48,623 nt of DNA, from the NCBI GenBank assembly GCA_005116885.1, contig SWDP01000039.1:38212-86834 (forward strand), given 5' to 3'. The notes beneath the pieces are model-generated. The model was not told where the DNA came from. It searched no databases and saw only the letters and a program-made list of their open reading frames with translations. The DNA comes from Nitrospira sp. GTDB lineage: Bacteria; Nitrospirota; Nitrospiria; Nitrospirales; Nitrospiraceae. Positions 15,271 to 23,258 of the stretch are shown piece after piece. The position numbers were made by a program, and so were the translations under genes. The first letter of the stretch is position 1. The number at the start of each line of letters is the position of its first letter.

Positions 15271-15660
15271 ATGCCGATGAGACGATCTACAACTCAACTA
15301 GCTATCACGCTGGCCGGAGTCCTAGCCTTAGTCGCCACCACAGTGCTGCCTTTGCAACCGGTATTCGGCGAGGGCGGGGCGCGGCGTGACGTTGTGCGTC
15401 AAGAAGAGCAGAACCTCAAGGACGCCCTCGATCACGCGAAAGAAGCGGTGGAACATGGCAAACAGGGCCATGCTGACGCACTCCTGGCACATGCGGAAGC
15501 CGCGCTGCAGCACGCCCTGAAGGGAGGCACGGATCATCCGCATGTGAACGAAGGGATCGCACATCTGAAAGAAGCCATTGAGCATGGGAAAGCGGGCCAT
15601 GCTGACGTAGCCACGAAACATGCAGAAACCGCTGTCCTGCACCTGTCTCAGGGAAAGTAA
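15271..15660 (+). CDS. SmbP-like small metal-binding protein
   Basis: A 129-residue secreted protein preceded by GAAAGGGAGA. Signal peptide: MPMRRSTTQLAITLAGVLAL, cut near VFGEG. The mature part is helical with His at regular spacing: DHAKEAVEHGKQGHADALLA and HAEAALQHALKG, then HLKEAIEHGKAGHADVATKH. The unit H-(A/L)-K-E-A-(V/I)-E-H-G-K-x-G-H-A-D occurs twice. It resembles SmbP of Nitrosomonas europaea, a periplasmic protein that binds copper and other divalent metals. Binding metal here is inference by family; a role in copper buffering would suit a nitrifier. Direct repeats upstream may be regulatory. Confidence 0.87.
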   Translation: MPMRRSTTQLAITLAGVLALVATTVLPLQPVFGEGGARRDVVRQEEQNLKDALDHAKEAVEHGKQGHADALLAHAEAALQHALKGGTDHPHVNEGIAHLKEAIEHGKAGHADVATKHAETAVLHLSQGK

Positions 15661-15874
15661 GATAGCAAGGCAAAGAGGGTAGGTGAAGAAAAGGGAGTCA
15701 GCAACAGCACGGCTTCGCGTTTAAACTCTGGCGTGAACTGCTTGCGTGTGCCCATCGGACACCTCCTCGGGAAATCCTGTTCCCGTTTCAAGGTGTCTGT
15801 CAAATCCGGGGCACCTCATCCCGACCCCTTTTCCTTTTCCATTTCCCTTCCTAGTTCGCCAACATCTCTTCATG

Positions 15875-15966
15875 CGGGTGGCCTGGTCGATCCTCAACTG
15901 CGCGCGTCGAACGAGCACATTCTTATCGTGCGCGTTCCGCGAGCAAGAGGACGATCAGCCACCCGC
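15875..15966. repeat. R3 palindromic repeat, copy a
   Basis: The arms GCGGGTGGCCTGGTCGATCC (15875-15894) and GAGGACGATCAGCCACCCGC (15947-15966) are imperfect complements. The loop carries TGCGCGCGTCGAACGAGCAC and TGCGCGTTCCGCGAGCAAG, two related direct copies. The same architecture is at 32771-32865. It lies immediately after the peroxidase stop and could act as a 3' structure. The remainder of 15661-15874 has no gene. Confidence 0.75.
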
Positions 15967-15971
15967 ATCTC

Positions 15972-18881
15972 TTATCTGTGTTTGTTGGCGAACGCCTCAT
16001 CTCCTTCCGCCCCTGCCCTTGGCTTCCACTCCAAACTGTAATATTCCCCTCGATCCCGCGCCCATGGATCGAAGGCATTCACTACCCCCTGAAGCTCCTC
16101 GGCTAATTCTGGCATCGTTCGCAACAGCACACGTTTCATGGGAGACACCGGCTGTTCATGACCATTGGGCGTACCCTGCTCCATCATTTCAGGACCGAGC
16201 CCATTGTTTGTGACCCAGTCAACCCCGAACGTGGTGTAGAACTCGGGGCGAAAACTGGAGGTAAAGAACCGGTCGCTGAAGAGACGGCGCGAGGCGTTGA
16301 GAATAAACACGACAAACTGGGTTTCGGAAATGGCAAAGCCATGCGGCCGCCTGAATTCCGCCAACCACCCCACCACAGTATCGACGTCTTCGATATTGTC
16401 GACCAGGCTGCCGTTCGGATGACCTAGACAATCGTTGATGGGCGATCTGTCATCGTTCAACTGAGCCTCGGTGATCTTCTTGGAGGCATCGCACTGGTGC
16501 TGCCCGTAGGCTTCCCGCAACAGCGTCACGAGCTGCTCTTGCTCAAGTCGGGCCTGCGAATCCCTGGGCACCCGCGTATCGACGAAATCATCGAAACGGG
16601 TCAATTGCTTCAGACCATACTGCCTGCGGAACTCGTTGTAGCGCGGTACGCCACGCTCCCGATCCCTGATGAGATCGAGCGCCGCCACGTCAATCTGTTG
16701 CGTGGGAGATTGCAGGCGGGGCATCTTTAGATTTTGCAAAAACTGCGGATGGTTTTGAAGGGTCAGGGTCCCCAGCCGCTGACGGCCCATGCTCAGCGCC
16801 CAATTTGCCAGGCCTTTCTGCCGCATCGCCTCAGTCGCCTTGCCCCGAAAGGTTTCGATCACCGGCACCTTCTGTCGGATGACGTTCGGGTCTTTGTTCC
16901 ACTCACGGTACTCGATCAAGTCCGGCAGCAATGGGTGTAACCGGTATGCGGTGATGAACTCCTCGGGAAAATTAAAGGGGGAACCGAAATGGTTGACACC
17001 CCCGTTGATATGATCGTCATTGTTCAGATCCCAACGATCTTCCTTGTTGGGATCGAGCAGACCCACGAGCGGCACCCCCTCGTACACCCGGTTGCCCAAT
17101 CCGAAAATGCCGGGTCCGCCGGCGAATGCCGCATAGAGGCTGTTCGCCTTCTTAGCGTTCCCCGAGTCGCCGAGGCGGCGCACGACTTCCTTCAGCGCGT
17201 CCGCCACCACACCCTGCTTCGCAAAGACCCCACTCCAGTTGGCGTTCATACCTCGATTCAACGGCTCGTTGTAGAGGAGTTGTGTCGTCCATTCGAGGGT
17301 GTGGATTTTGGCAATCTCAGCCGCGACGACCAGCCGAGCGACTTCGAACAACTCGGTCGGTGTGACGTCGCGGTAACGGATGACGCGATGTGGATCGGCG
17401 GGATTTCTTAAGCCGCTGTCGCCATCGGGCATGTGGGAGGCCTGCTTCCGGAATGCCTCCACAAAGACGTTGTGTTCCCTGGCAAAGACGTTGTGAAAGA
17501 AGCTGGTCCCGATACTCCAATTGTCCGGAAAGGCCGTTGCCTCCTGGCCGGACCACTCAGGATTGATTGGATCACCCGCTTCGAAAACCGGCAGATACCC
17601 CAGATTGTCGCTCTCACCTACCCTCTCTCTAACCGTCATCAGTAGCAATTTGGCTAGATCTTTAGGATCGTGCTTCACTCGCTGACCGGACCGCTCGTCG
17701 TATCCATAGAGCTGGGAGGCGTCCCACCAGGCCGTCACGTGATTCGCTGTGGTTTTTGGTGCCCGCGAGAGATAGGTCTTGCCCCCCTGCGTGAATGACC
17801 TGGGTGCTGTGCCCTCAGCGATGATCGCCGCATCGATCTTGTCATCGGGCCGACAGCCCAGCGTCTCGACACCCGCTCTCGTCAACGGCTGTCCGATATT
17901 CTTGACCAACTGCGTCGTGCAACCGACGGCCATCCACTCAGACCGATTGCGCCCTTCTTCCAGATGCGCAAACCAGTCGTGGGTCATGAACTGAATCCAG
18001 AACGCCGCCAACACATTGAGGAACGGAGCTTTCTTGTATTCGCACTCGGCCTCTGTTGTACCTCCAGGCACTCCGTACCCCTCGCGACATTTATCCGGCT
18101 GCGGCTGCGTGCGAGTGAACAGTGTTCGGCTAATCACCTGAGGATCCGGTTTCAGCAGCCCAATTCGATCTCCATGGCGATTTTTGGTCATCTCAGTCAG
18201 CCCCAGATCGGGAAACGTGGTGTCGAAATCTACGTTCCGCGCAAAGAGCTGATGCGTCGATCCCATTAGCGGATTGCGGATGTCGTTGCAGATACCGGTC
18301 AGGGTACGGAAACGTATCAACCCTCCGCGACAGACCTGTGCCTGATCCCCACCGACAGATGTGAAGTCGGGATGGCTCTGCAGCAATCGCATTTCCGGCC
18401 AGGTATTGAGCACCGGCCCGGCTTCACCGTCGCGGCCTGTGACGTACGCTTCGTAGGTCTTGTTGTTATCGAAGAGATTGAATTTAATGAGTTCGATACG
18501 TTGCAACTCCAGCTCATAGAGTGTGCCGTTGATCCCGTGTGCATTGGGGCCGATCACCTTGGCATTGGCCAACAGCTGCGCAGGAGCCCGGGAGGTGGCA
18601 TCGCCGACAGCCCAATAATTCGGCCAATCCTGCCAGGGCCCCGCTCTCAGACTCTCGGCCTTCTTTCCTCCAAGACAACGAGCGGTGGTGTCTGGCACCT
18701 TCCCTACAAATCGCTCCTCTCTGGTCTGCGCCACCTTTTGAATATCCCCCTGCAGGAGCATCTCCACACAATCTTTCGTGGAGCCGACGAATGTCCCGAA
18801 CGGGCTTTGCCCGGCACAGCCCCCAAGCGCACAGAGTCCCGCCACAATCACACACCATGACCCTCTACCGATTGGTCTCAT
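15972..18881 (-). CDS. Animal-type haem peroxidase, lipoprotein
   Basis: A 969-residue protein of the animal (cyclooxygenase/myeloperoxidase) haem peroxidase superfamily. The ATG at 18881 has GAGGAG at 8 nt spacing; an in-frame TTG lies just before. The signal peptide ends in a lipobox (ALGGC), so it is probably membrane anchored. Around residues 300-315 FWIQFMTHDWFAH holds the distal His (THDWF). Next come TAWWDASQLYGYDE, SIGTSFFHNVFAREHN, RYRDVTPTELFEVARLVVAA and IAKIHTLEWTTQLLYNEPLN, which are typical helices around the haem. The long N-terminal 280 residues and the C-terminal 200 flank this core. Such bacterial peroxidases oxidise halides or organic substrates with H2O2; substrate unknown. 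Confidence 0.92.
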   Translation of the reverse strand: MRPIGRGSWCVIVAGLCALGGCAGQSPFGTFVGSTKDCVEMLLQGDIQKVAQTREERFVGKVPDTTARCLGGKKAESLRAGPWQDWPNYWAVGDATSRAPAQLLANAKVIGPNAHGINGTLYELELQRIELIKFNLFDNNKTYEAYVTGRDGEAGPVLNTWPEMRLLQSHPDFTSVGGDQAQVCRGGLIRFRTLTGICNDIRNPLMGSTHQLFARNVDFDTTFPDLGLTEMTKNRHGDRIGLLKPDPQVISRTLFTRTQPQPDKCREGYGVPGGTTEAECEYKKAPFLNVLAAFWIQFMTHDWFAHLEEGRNRSEWMAVGCTTQLVKNIGQPLTRAGVETLGCRPDDKIDAAIIAEGTAPRSFTQGGKTYLSRAPKTTANHVTAWWDASQLYGYDERSGQRVKHDPKDLAKLLLMTVRERVGESDNLGYLPVFEAGDPINPEWSGQEATAFPDNWSIGTSFFHNVFAREHNVFVEAFRKQASHMPDGDSGLRNPADPHRVIRYRDVTPTELFEVARLVVAAEIAKIHTLEWTTQLLYNEPLNRGMNANWSGVFAKQGVVADALKEVVRRLGDSGNAKKANSLYAAFAGGPGIFGLGNRVYEGVPLVGLLDPNKEDRWDLNNDDHINGGVNHFGSPFNFPEEFITAYRLHPLLPDLIEYREWNKDPNVIRQKVPVIETFRGKATEAMRQKGLANWALSMGRQRLGTLTLQNHPQFLQNLKMPRLQSPTQQIDVAALDLIRDRERGVPRYNEFRRQYGLKQLTRFDDFVDTRVPRDSQARLEQEQLVTLLREAYGQHQCDASKKITEAQLNDDRSPINDCLGHPNGSLVDNIEDVDTVVGWLAEFRRPHGFAISETQFVVFILNASRRLFSDRFFTSSFRPEFYTTFGVDWVTNNGLGPEMMEQGTPNGHEQPVSPMKRVLLRTMPELAEELQGVVNAFDPWARDRGEYYSLEWKPRAGAEGDEAFANKHR

Positions 18882-19158
18882 CAACAGCTCTCCTCATTGG
18901 CAGAAATCGACTCACGCTCCATACATGTCAGGGCGCGAAAAAAACCCACCAGGTTCTTTCCCACACCCGTAAAGTATATCTCGTAAAATGTGGTGTGTTT
19001 TCTGGCCTATCCGGCCACTTCACGCTTATCATGTATCACGACGCATGACGCTGCTGTACGAAGAGGGCACAATCCTGTCGCTACCCATGTCGATTCGGCC
19101 AAGAATCCCGGAATTGTGTGAATGGTGAGGGAACGGGCAGAATCAGGAATACACAAGG

Positions 19159-20772
19159 TCAGGGCACATCGTTTGCGCAGCGCACGCCGAGCGTCGGCCC
19201 CCAGTAGGTCACGTCATCCCATCCTCGATAGCTGGACTGAACATTCGGCGATTTTTCATTCCACTCCCCGCCCCGCAACACACGGAAGGAACCACGCGAC
19301 GGTCCCTGTGGATCGCGGGCGGGAGAGGTCTGATAGAAATCTTCCGCGTACCAATCTTTCACCCACTCTGACAGACTGCCGATCAGATCGAACACTCCGT
19401 AGGGCGACGTCGTCGCAACCTGACGCCCGACCGGTTCGGCTCCGTTGGTGTCGGCCATAAGATTGATTTTTTTCATATACCTTTTCGCAATCTCTTCATC
19501 ATTGCCCCAGGGATACCGGCGGCCATCTGTCCCTCGCGCCGCCTTTTCCCATTCAGCCTCTGTCGGCAATCGTTTGCCTTGCCATTGGCAAAACGATCGA
19601 GCCTGGCTCCATGTAATGTTGGTCACGGGATGATGCATCCGCTGAGAGTCGTCGAACGCCTGGCGATCTTTGGGAAGCGTGCAGCCCCCTCCTTCTACAC
19701 ACTGTCGGTACCGCGCGTTCGTCGCTTCGTATTGATCGAACCAATAAGAACTGAGGTGCACCCGGTGTAAAGGTCGAGCATCTTGCTGCCCATCCTCCGT
19801 ACCCATCCAAAACTCTCCGACTGGAATCAGCACCATCCCCTCTGGTTGAGCGATGCCTCGTTGGACCAGCTGCTTCAGTTCTTCTTCCTGTGCAGTCTGG
19901 AGTTGACTATTCACCCGCGCGATCGCCTTGTCCTCTTGCACACTCGACGCATGATCCCGCGACGGGGCCGGCTGTGGGTGCGGGGAGACCACTATTGGAT
20001 GGTCACTCTTTGGCAACGTTCCGGCAACGTGATCTGGAGGTGGTGGCATTGAAGCCGCGCCCGTATTCCTCACCGTCTCGATGAGCACTGTCGTCCGAAC
20101 GACCTCATGGACAAGGCCTTTGCTCTCGACGTTCCCCTTGGGAGACTTTCTCACTTTCCCAATCATTGTAAAATCGAAATCTGGGATATTCGCAAGGAGA
20201 GGTGTGGCATAGCTGATCGGCACCGCAAAAGACATCCCTTCTGGCACGATCCCCGAGGGATGGCTAAATTTGCTGGTCATCACGCCGACCAATTCTCCGC
20301 GCCCATTGAAGATAGGCCCTCCGCTGTTGCCGGGGTTGACGGCCGCATCCACTTGAAAGACTCGCTGAACACCCCTTGTCCGTACCGCCGCAATTCGACC
20401 GCGAGTCACGGAGACTTCCCGAAGACCGAACGAAAATCCGACGGTGATGACTTCTTGATCGAGCCTGACGGCACCCGCATAGCCGATGGGCGCTTCCGTC
20501 AGCCCGACCGTTTCAATCTTGAGCAAGGCAAGGTCGTGTTCGGAATCGGTACTGACAAGGGTCGCCGGCGCGCGAAATTCTCCGGCGGTGAGGACAAAAA
20601 TCCGTTTGGCATCTGCGATCACATGCTCCGCCGTCAGAACATACCCATCGCTATGGACAATGACTCCACTCCCAGCCGGCTTGCCGGCTGGGGCGTCTTG
20701 TCGCTCGGCTCCCCAGAGGCTGCTGGAGGCGGCGACGACCATCACCCATAAAAGCAATGCGATTCGTCTCAT
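19159..20772 (-). CDS. Fused DegP-like serine protease and formylglycine-generating enzyme-type domain
   Basis: A 537-residue secreted protein with signal peptide (MRRIALLLWVMVVAASSSLWG). Residues 30-205 form a trypsin-like S1C protease: LTAEHV (His), DLALLKI (Asp), DAAVNPGNSGGPIFN (Ser), then FAVPISYATPLL. No PDZ domain follows. After a Pro-rich linker and a short coiled coil (QLQTAQEEELKQLVQRGIA), residues 310-537 are an FGE/SUMF1 domain: VLIPVGEFWMGTEDG, WSQARSFCQWQGKRLPTEAE, RYPWGN, DLIGSLSEWVKDW, RVLRGGEWNE and GVRCAND. The usual GNVWEW is GSLSEW here. The start codon overlaps the upstream stop by 4 bp (ATGA), so translation is coupled to the haem-binding protein. Target unknown. Confidence 0.9.
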   Translation of the reverse strand: MRRIALLLWVMVVAASSSLWGAERQDAPAGKPAGSGVIVHSDGYVLTAEHVIADAKRIFVLTAGEFRAPATLVSTDSEHDLALLKIETVGLTEAPIGYAGAVRLDQEVITVGFSFGLREVSVTRGRIAAVRTRGVQRVFQVDAAVNPGNSGGPIFNGRGELVGVMTSKFSHPSGIVPEGMSFAVPISYATPLLANIPDFDFTMIGKVRKSPKGNVESKGLVHEVVRTTVLIETVRNTGAASMPPPPDHVAGTLPKSDHPIVVSPHPQPAPSRDHASSVQEDKAIARVNSQLQTAQEEELKQLVQRGIAQPEGMVLIPVGEFWMGTEDGQQDARPLHRVHLSSYWFDQYEATNARYRQCVEGGGCTLPKDRQAFDDSQRMHHPVTNITWSQARSFCQWQGKRLPTEAEWEKAARGTDGRRYPWGNDEEIAKRYMKKINLMADTNGAEPVGRQVATTSPYGVFDLIGSLSEWVKDWYAEDFYQTSPARDPQGPSRGSFRVLRGGEWNEKSPNVQSSYRGWDDVTYWGPTLGVRCANDVP

Positions 20773-21557
20773 GGTCGAATCGGGATCACCACACTAATGG
20801 CACCGGCATTTTGTCCGAGTCTAAGTCCCTCTCGGACATACCCGGTTCGGTCCACTTCCCCTTTGGGATCGCCGTGACACTCCAGGCATTTCCTTGTCGT
20901 ATAGAGCGGAAACATCAGACGCAACGACTTGCTCTTCGCGGTCACTTCGCTGATCACTTTCTCAAGGGGATACGAGGGATCAGCAAATGCTTCTAACGCC
21001 GTTCGCTCCACAGCATCCGGCGCATTCACTGGGTTGCGAGGTGCCAAGGCTGTCTGCTTCAGCCGCACATGTGTTCGTTCCGTAAATCGGGTGGCCACTC
21101 GTGCGCCGAAGATCGCGGGAATCAACTCTTTGTGCCCGCCACCTGGGCGATTGACCTCAGCGTGTGCCTCTGCGACCACTTGCTTACTCAAGAAAACCAA
21201 TTCTTCGAGAAGCTTCTTCGCTTCGGCTGGAATTCGCGCCGCATCAAACTCTTGTAGATCGATACCGGAGCGACTACGAAAGACTTCCAGCAATTGTCGT
21301 TCAAACTGGTCGGCGGTAAAATCTTTTTCCGTTTGATCCTGGTCATCAAACAAGACTTGGTACTCGTTGATCACATTTCGGCCGGAATCAAGGAGGACTG
21401 CCAGGAGACGAGCGGTCGTCTCGAATTCAAGGATGGTGGAAAGGGGAACACCGGATTCAGGTTGGCGGTCCTTCGCACCAACATCTTCGCCGTTTGCCCA
21501 ACCGGACATGGCGCAGGCTAGGAACGATGCGATAACCCACCGCGGGCGACTCGCCAT
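20769..21557 (-). CDS. Tll0287-like (DUF3365) periplasmic haem-binding protein
   Basis: The ATG at 21557 gives 262 residues with a signal (MASRPRWVIASFLACAMSGW); the frame is open further upstream without support. The body matches the Tll0287-like haem-binding domain: EFETTARLLAVLLDSGRNVI, then helices, FTERTHVRLKQTALAPRNPV and AFADPSYPLEKVISEVTAKS, ending with YTTRKCLECHGDPKGE. CLECH is the covalent c-haem site. The domain is related to PAS/Cache sensors and is often proposed as a redox or gas sensor. The ATGA overlap couples it to the protease-FGE gene, suggesting a shared function in the periplasm. The upstream gene-free stretch carries a tandem hairpin at 21772-21833. Confidence 0.85.
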   Translation of the reverse strand: MASRPRWVIASFLACAMSGWANGEDVGAKDRQPESGVPLSTILEFETTARLLAVLLDSGRNVINEYQVLFDDQDQTEKDFTADQFERQLLEVFRSRSGIDLQEFDAARIPAEAKKLLEELVFLSKQVVAEAHAEVNRPGGGHKELIPAIFGARVATRFTERTHVRLKQTALAPRNPVNAPDAVERTALEAFADPSYPLEKVISEVTAKSKSLRLMFPLYTTRKCLECHGDPKGEVDRTGYVREGLRLGQNAGAISVVIPIRP

Positions 21558-21771
21558 AACGTCGACCCTGCTGCGTACACATGGTGGAAAAACTTGGGAG
21601 ACGCGATCCCCTGTCCGCTCAGGCGCGAACAGGAAACCTCTGACAGACAAATGGTACGTTTGGTCATGGGTGAAGTCAAGACGTACACCCCGGCTTCTGT
21701 ACGAAGACCGATGGATGTCGACCATGACGTGATCGGCAGAGCTCAGGAACCGACATCTCTGACCAATAAAA

Positions 21772-21833
21772 GAGCATCCTCAGGATGCTCACAAAGATTG
21801 GCCGGCGATCCATGCTCACAGATCGCCGGCCAA
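21772..21833 (-). terminator. Tandem hairpins, likely terminator (minus strand)
   Basis: Two perfect stems: TTGGCCGGCGATC (21798-21810) with GATCGCCGGCCAA (21821-21833), and GAGCATCCT (21772-21780) with AGGATGCTC (21782-21790). On the minus strand the second is followed by TTTTATTGG. They would end the transcript of the 22013-22384 gene. The rest of 21558-22012 has no recognised gene. Confidence 0.7.
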
Positions 21834-22012
21834 TGCCATGAAAGAAGCATCAATCACGCTGCGAAATACGGTTCATCGTTCAGATTCTTGAGTACGACCC
21901 GAGGGGGTGTTGCCTCAGGCGAGCAGCGTCAGCGTCCTCCCTTCTCAACGACCGCCGGCACTGCTCATCCTGTTCTTGCCTCACCACCCTCTCACTGTGG
22001 AACCTGCCTCCC

Positions 22013-22384
22013 TTATTTAGTCGGAACAGAAATTTTGTATTCGTCAAAGGGCGTCGCCAACACCGCTATTCTGAACAGCTCGTCAGCTGCCTTCGGATTG
22101 ATTCCACCGTCCCGATTCTTGAGCATCTTGAACCACTTGTCCATTCCGACCCGTACGGCCTCTGGATTGCCCCGTATCGACGCTTTCTTCATAAGACTCA
22201 GCTCGCTGAGATATGGCTCCCAATTGGCTGGTACATCATTGGTGGTGGGATACCTGTTTTTATAAAAATTCACCGAGCTGCTGAGTTCATCCATCCAATT
22301 CGTCGATTGAGCCACTACAACGCCCCCGGCGAACAGAGTCAGCGCACAGAAGACCGCAACGATTGTCACGAGTATGGCTTTCAT
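22013..22384 (-). CDS. Small periplasmic protein of unknown function
   Basis: The ATG at 22384 lies downstream of GGAAAGGGGGC and gives 123 residues. Signal: MKAILVTIVAVFCALTLFAG, cut near VVAQS. The mature part is acidic/helical with NWMDELSSSVNFYKNRYPTT, NWEPYLSELSLMKKASIRGN, GMDKWFKMLKNRDGGINPKA and ADELFRIAVLATPFDEY. No Cys. I do not recognise the family. It is transcribed toward the tandem hairpins at 21772-21833 and lies alone. Confidence 0.75.
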   Translation of the reverse strand: MKAILVTIVAVFCALTLFAGGVVVAQSTNWMDELSSSVNFYKNRYPTTNDVPANWEPYLSELSLMKKASIRGNPEAVRVGMDKWFKMLKNRDGGINPKAADELFRIAVLATPFDEYKISVPTK

Positions 22385-22613
22385 GGGAGCCCCCTTTCCT
22401 TCATTCAATCGAAGGGTGTCAACACCGACGGAGCGAGCATGCCATCTGTTCCTCCGCTACCTCCTTTCTTTGATGACATTCGCTTTTCTACTGACTGCCT
22501 TTGATCTTAATTCTCATGTCGGACTATTCTATCGAGCCTATCAAACGAATCCCATCGCCCGAAGGATGGTTTTTGCCTACACCGTTCGGGTGAGGGATTG
22601 GAGGGGATGGACG

Positions 22614-23258
22614 TTACTTGCTGTTGAGGTAGCTCAGGATCGCTTCGACCCGGCCGGTGACGCCAAGTTTGCGATAGATGTGGTGGAGGTGAGTTTTCAC
22701 GGTATCGGCGGAGACACACAACTGATCCGCGATCTCTTTATTGCCTCGCCCAGACGCAGCACATGCCAGAATCTCCCGTTCACGCTCGGTCAACTGAGCT
22801 ATGCCAACGGGAGTTCCACATCCCGCCTCTTCCAATGCGGAGACCACATTTCGAGCAAAGCCGTCCGGCATAAAGGGGGAATGCACTCGCTCCCCCCGGT
22901 AGGTGGCCCGGATGATGCGAAGAAACTCGGCATGGTCGGCATCCTTCAGAATGTAGCCGCAGGCGCCGGCTTGCACCGCCGCCACGATTCTCGCATCTTC
23001 ATCATGGACCGACAACATCAAGACCTTCACGTCAGGGAGACAACCCCTGATCAGGCGCGTGGCCGTGATCCCGTCGAGCCTCGGCATATCCACGTCCATT
23101 AAGATTATATCGGGTTCGGTTTTGATCGCCTGATCAAACGCCTCGCGCCCATCGTTCGCTTCTCCAACCACTCGCAGATCCGGTTCGCGTTCGAGGAGCA
23201 GCCGAAGGCTTTGCCTAAAGAGCCGTTGATCATCGGCAATCAGCAATGTGGCCGGCAT
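22614..23258 (-). CDS. NarL/FixJ-type response regulator
   Basis: A 214-residue two-domain regulator. The receiver (1-120) has acidic D9/D10, phospho-acceptor D55 (ILMDVDMP) and K105 (YILKD). The LuxR-type HTH (about 150-205) reads LTEREREILACAASGRGNKE, IADQLCVSADTVKTHLHHIY. AGGAGG lies close before the ATG, and the start overlaps the kinase stop by 29 bp, so the two are translationally linked. It would bind DNA as a dimer once phosphorylated. Targets are unknown; the divergent or nearby genes 22013-22384 and the haem-protein operon are candidates by position only. Confidence 0.95.
   Translation of the reverse strand: MPATLLIADDQRLFRQSLRLLLEREPDLRVVGEANDGREAFDQAIKTEPDIILMDVDMPRLDGITATRLIRGCLPDVKVLMLSVHDEDARIVAAVQAGACGYILKDADHAEFLRIIRATYRGERVHSPFMPDGFARNVVSALEEAGCGTPVGIAQLTEREREILACAASGRGNKEIADQLCVSADTVKTHLHHIYRKLGVTGRVEAILSYLNSK

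Noticed and set aside
18687-18699. GGTGTCTGGCACC palindrome as a dispersed repeat
   Set aside because: Here it lies inside the peroxidase coding sequence and the other exact copy is only at 221-233, so two occurrences are weak evidence.
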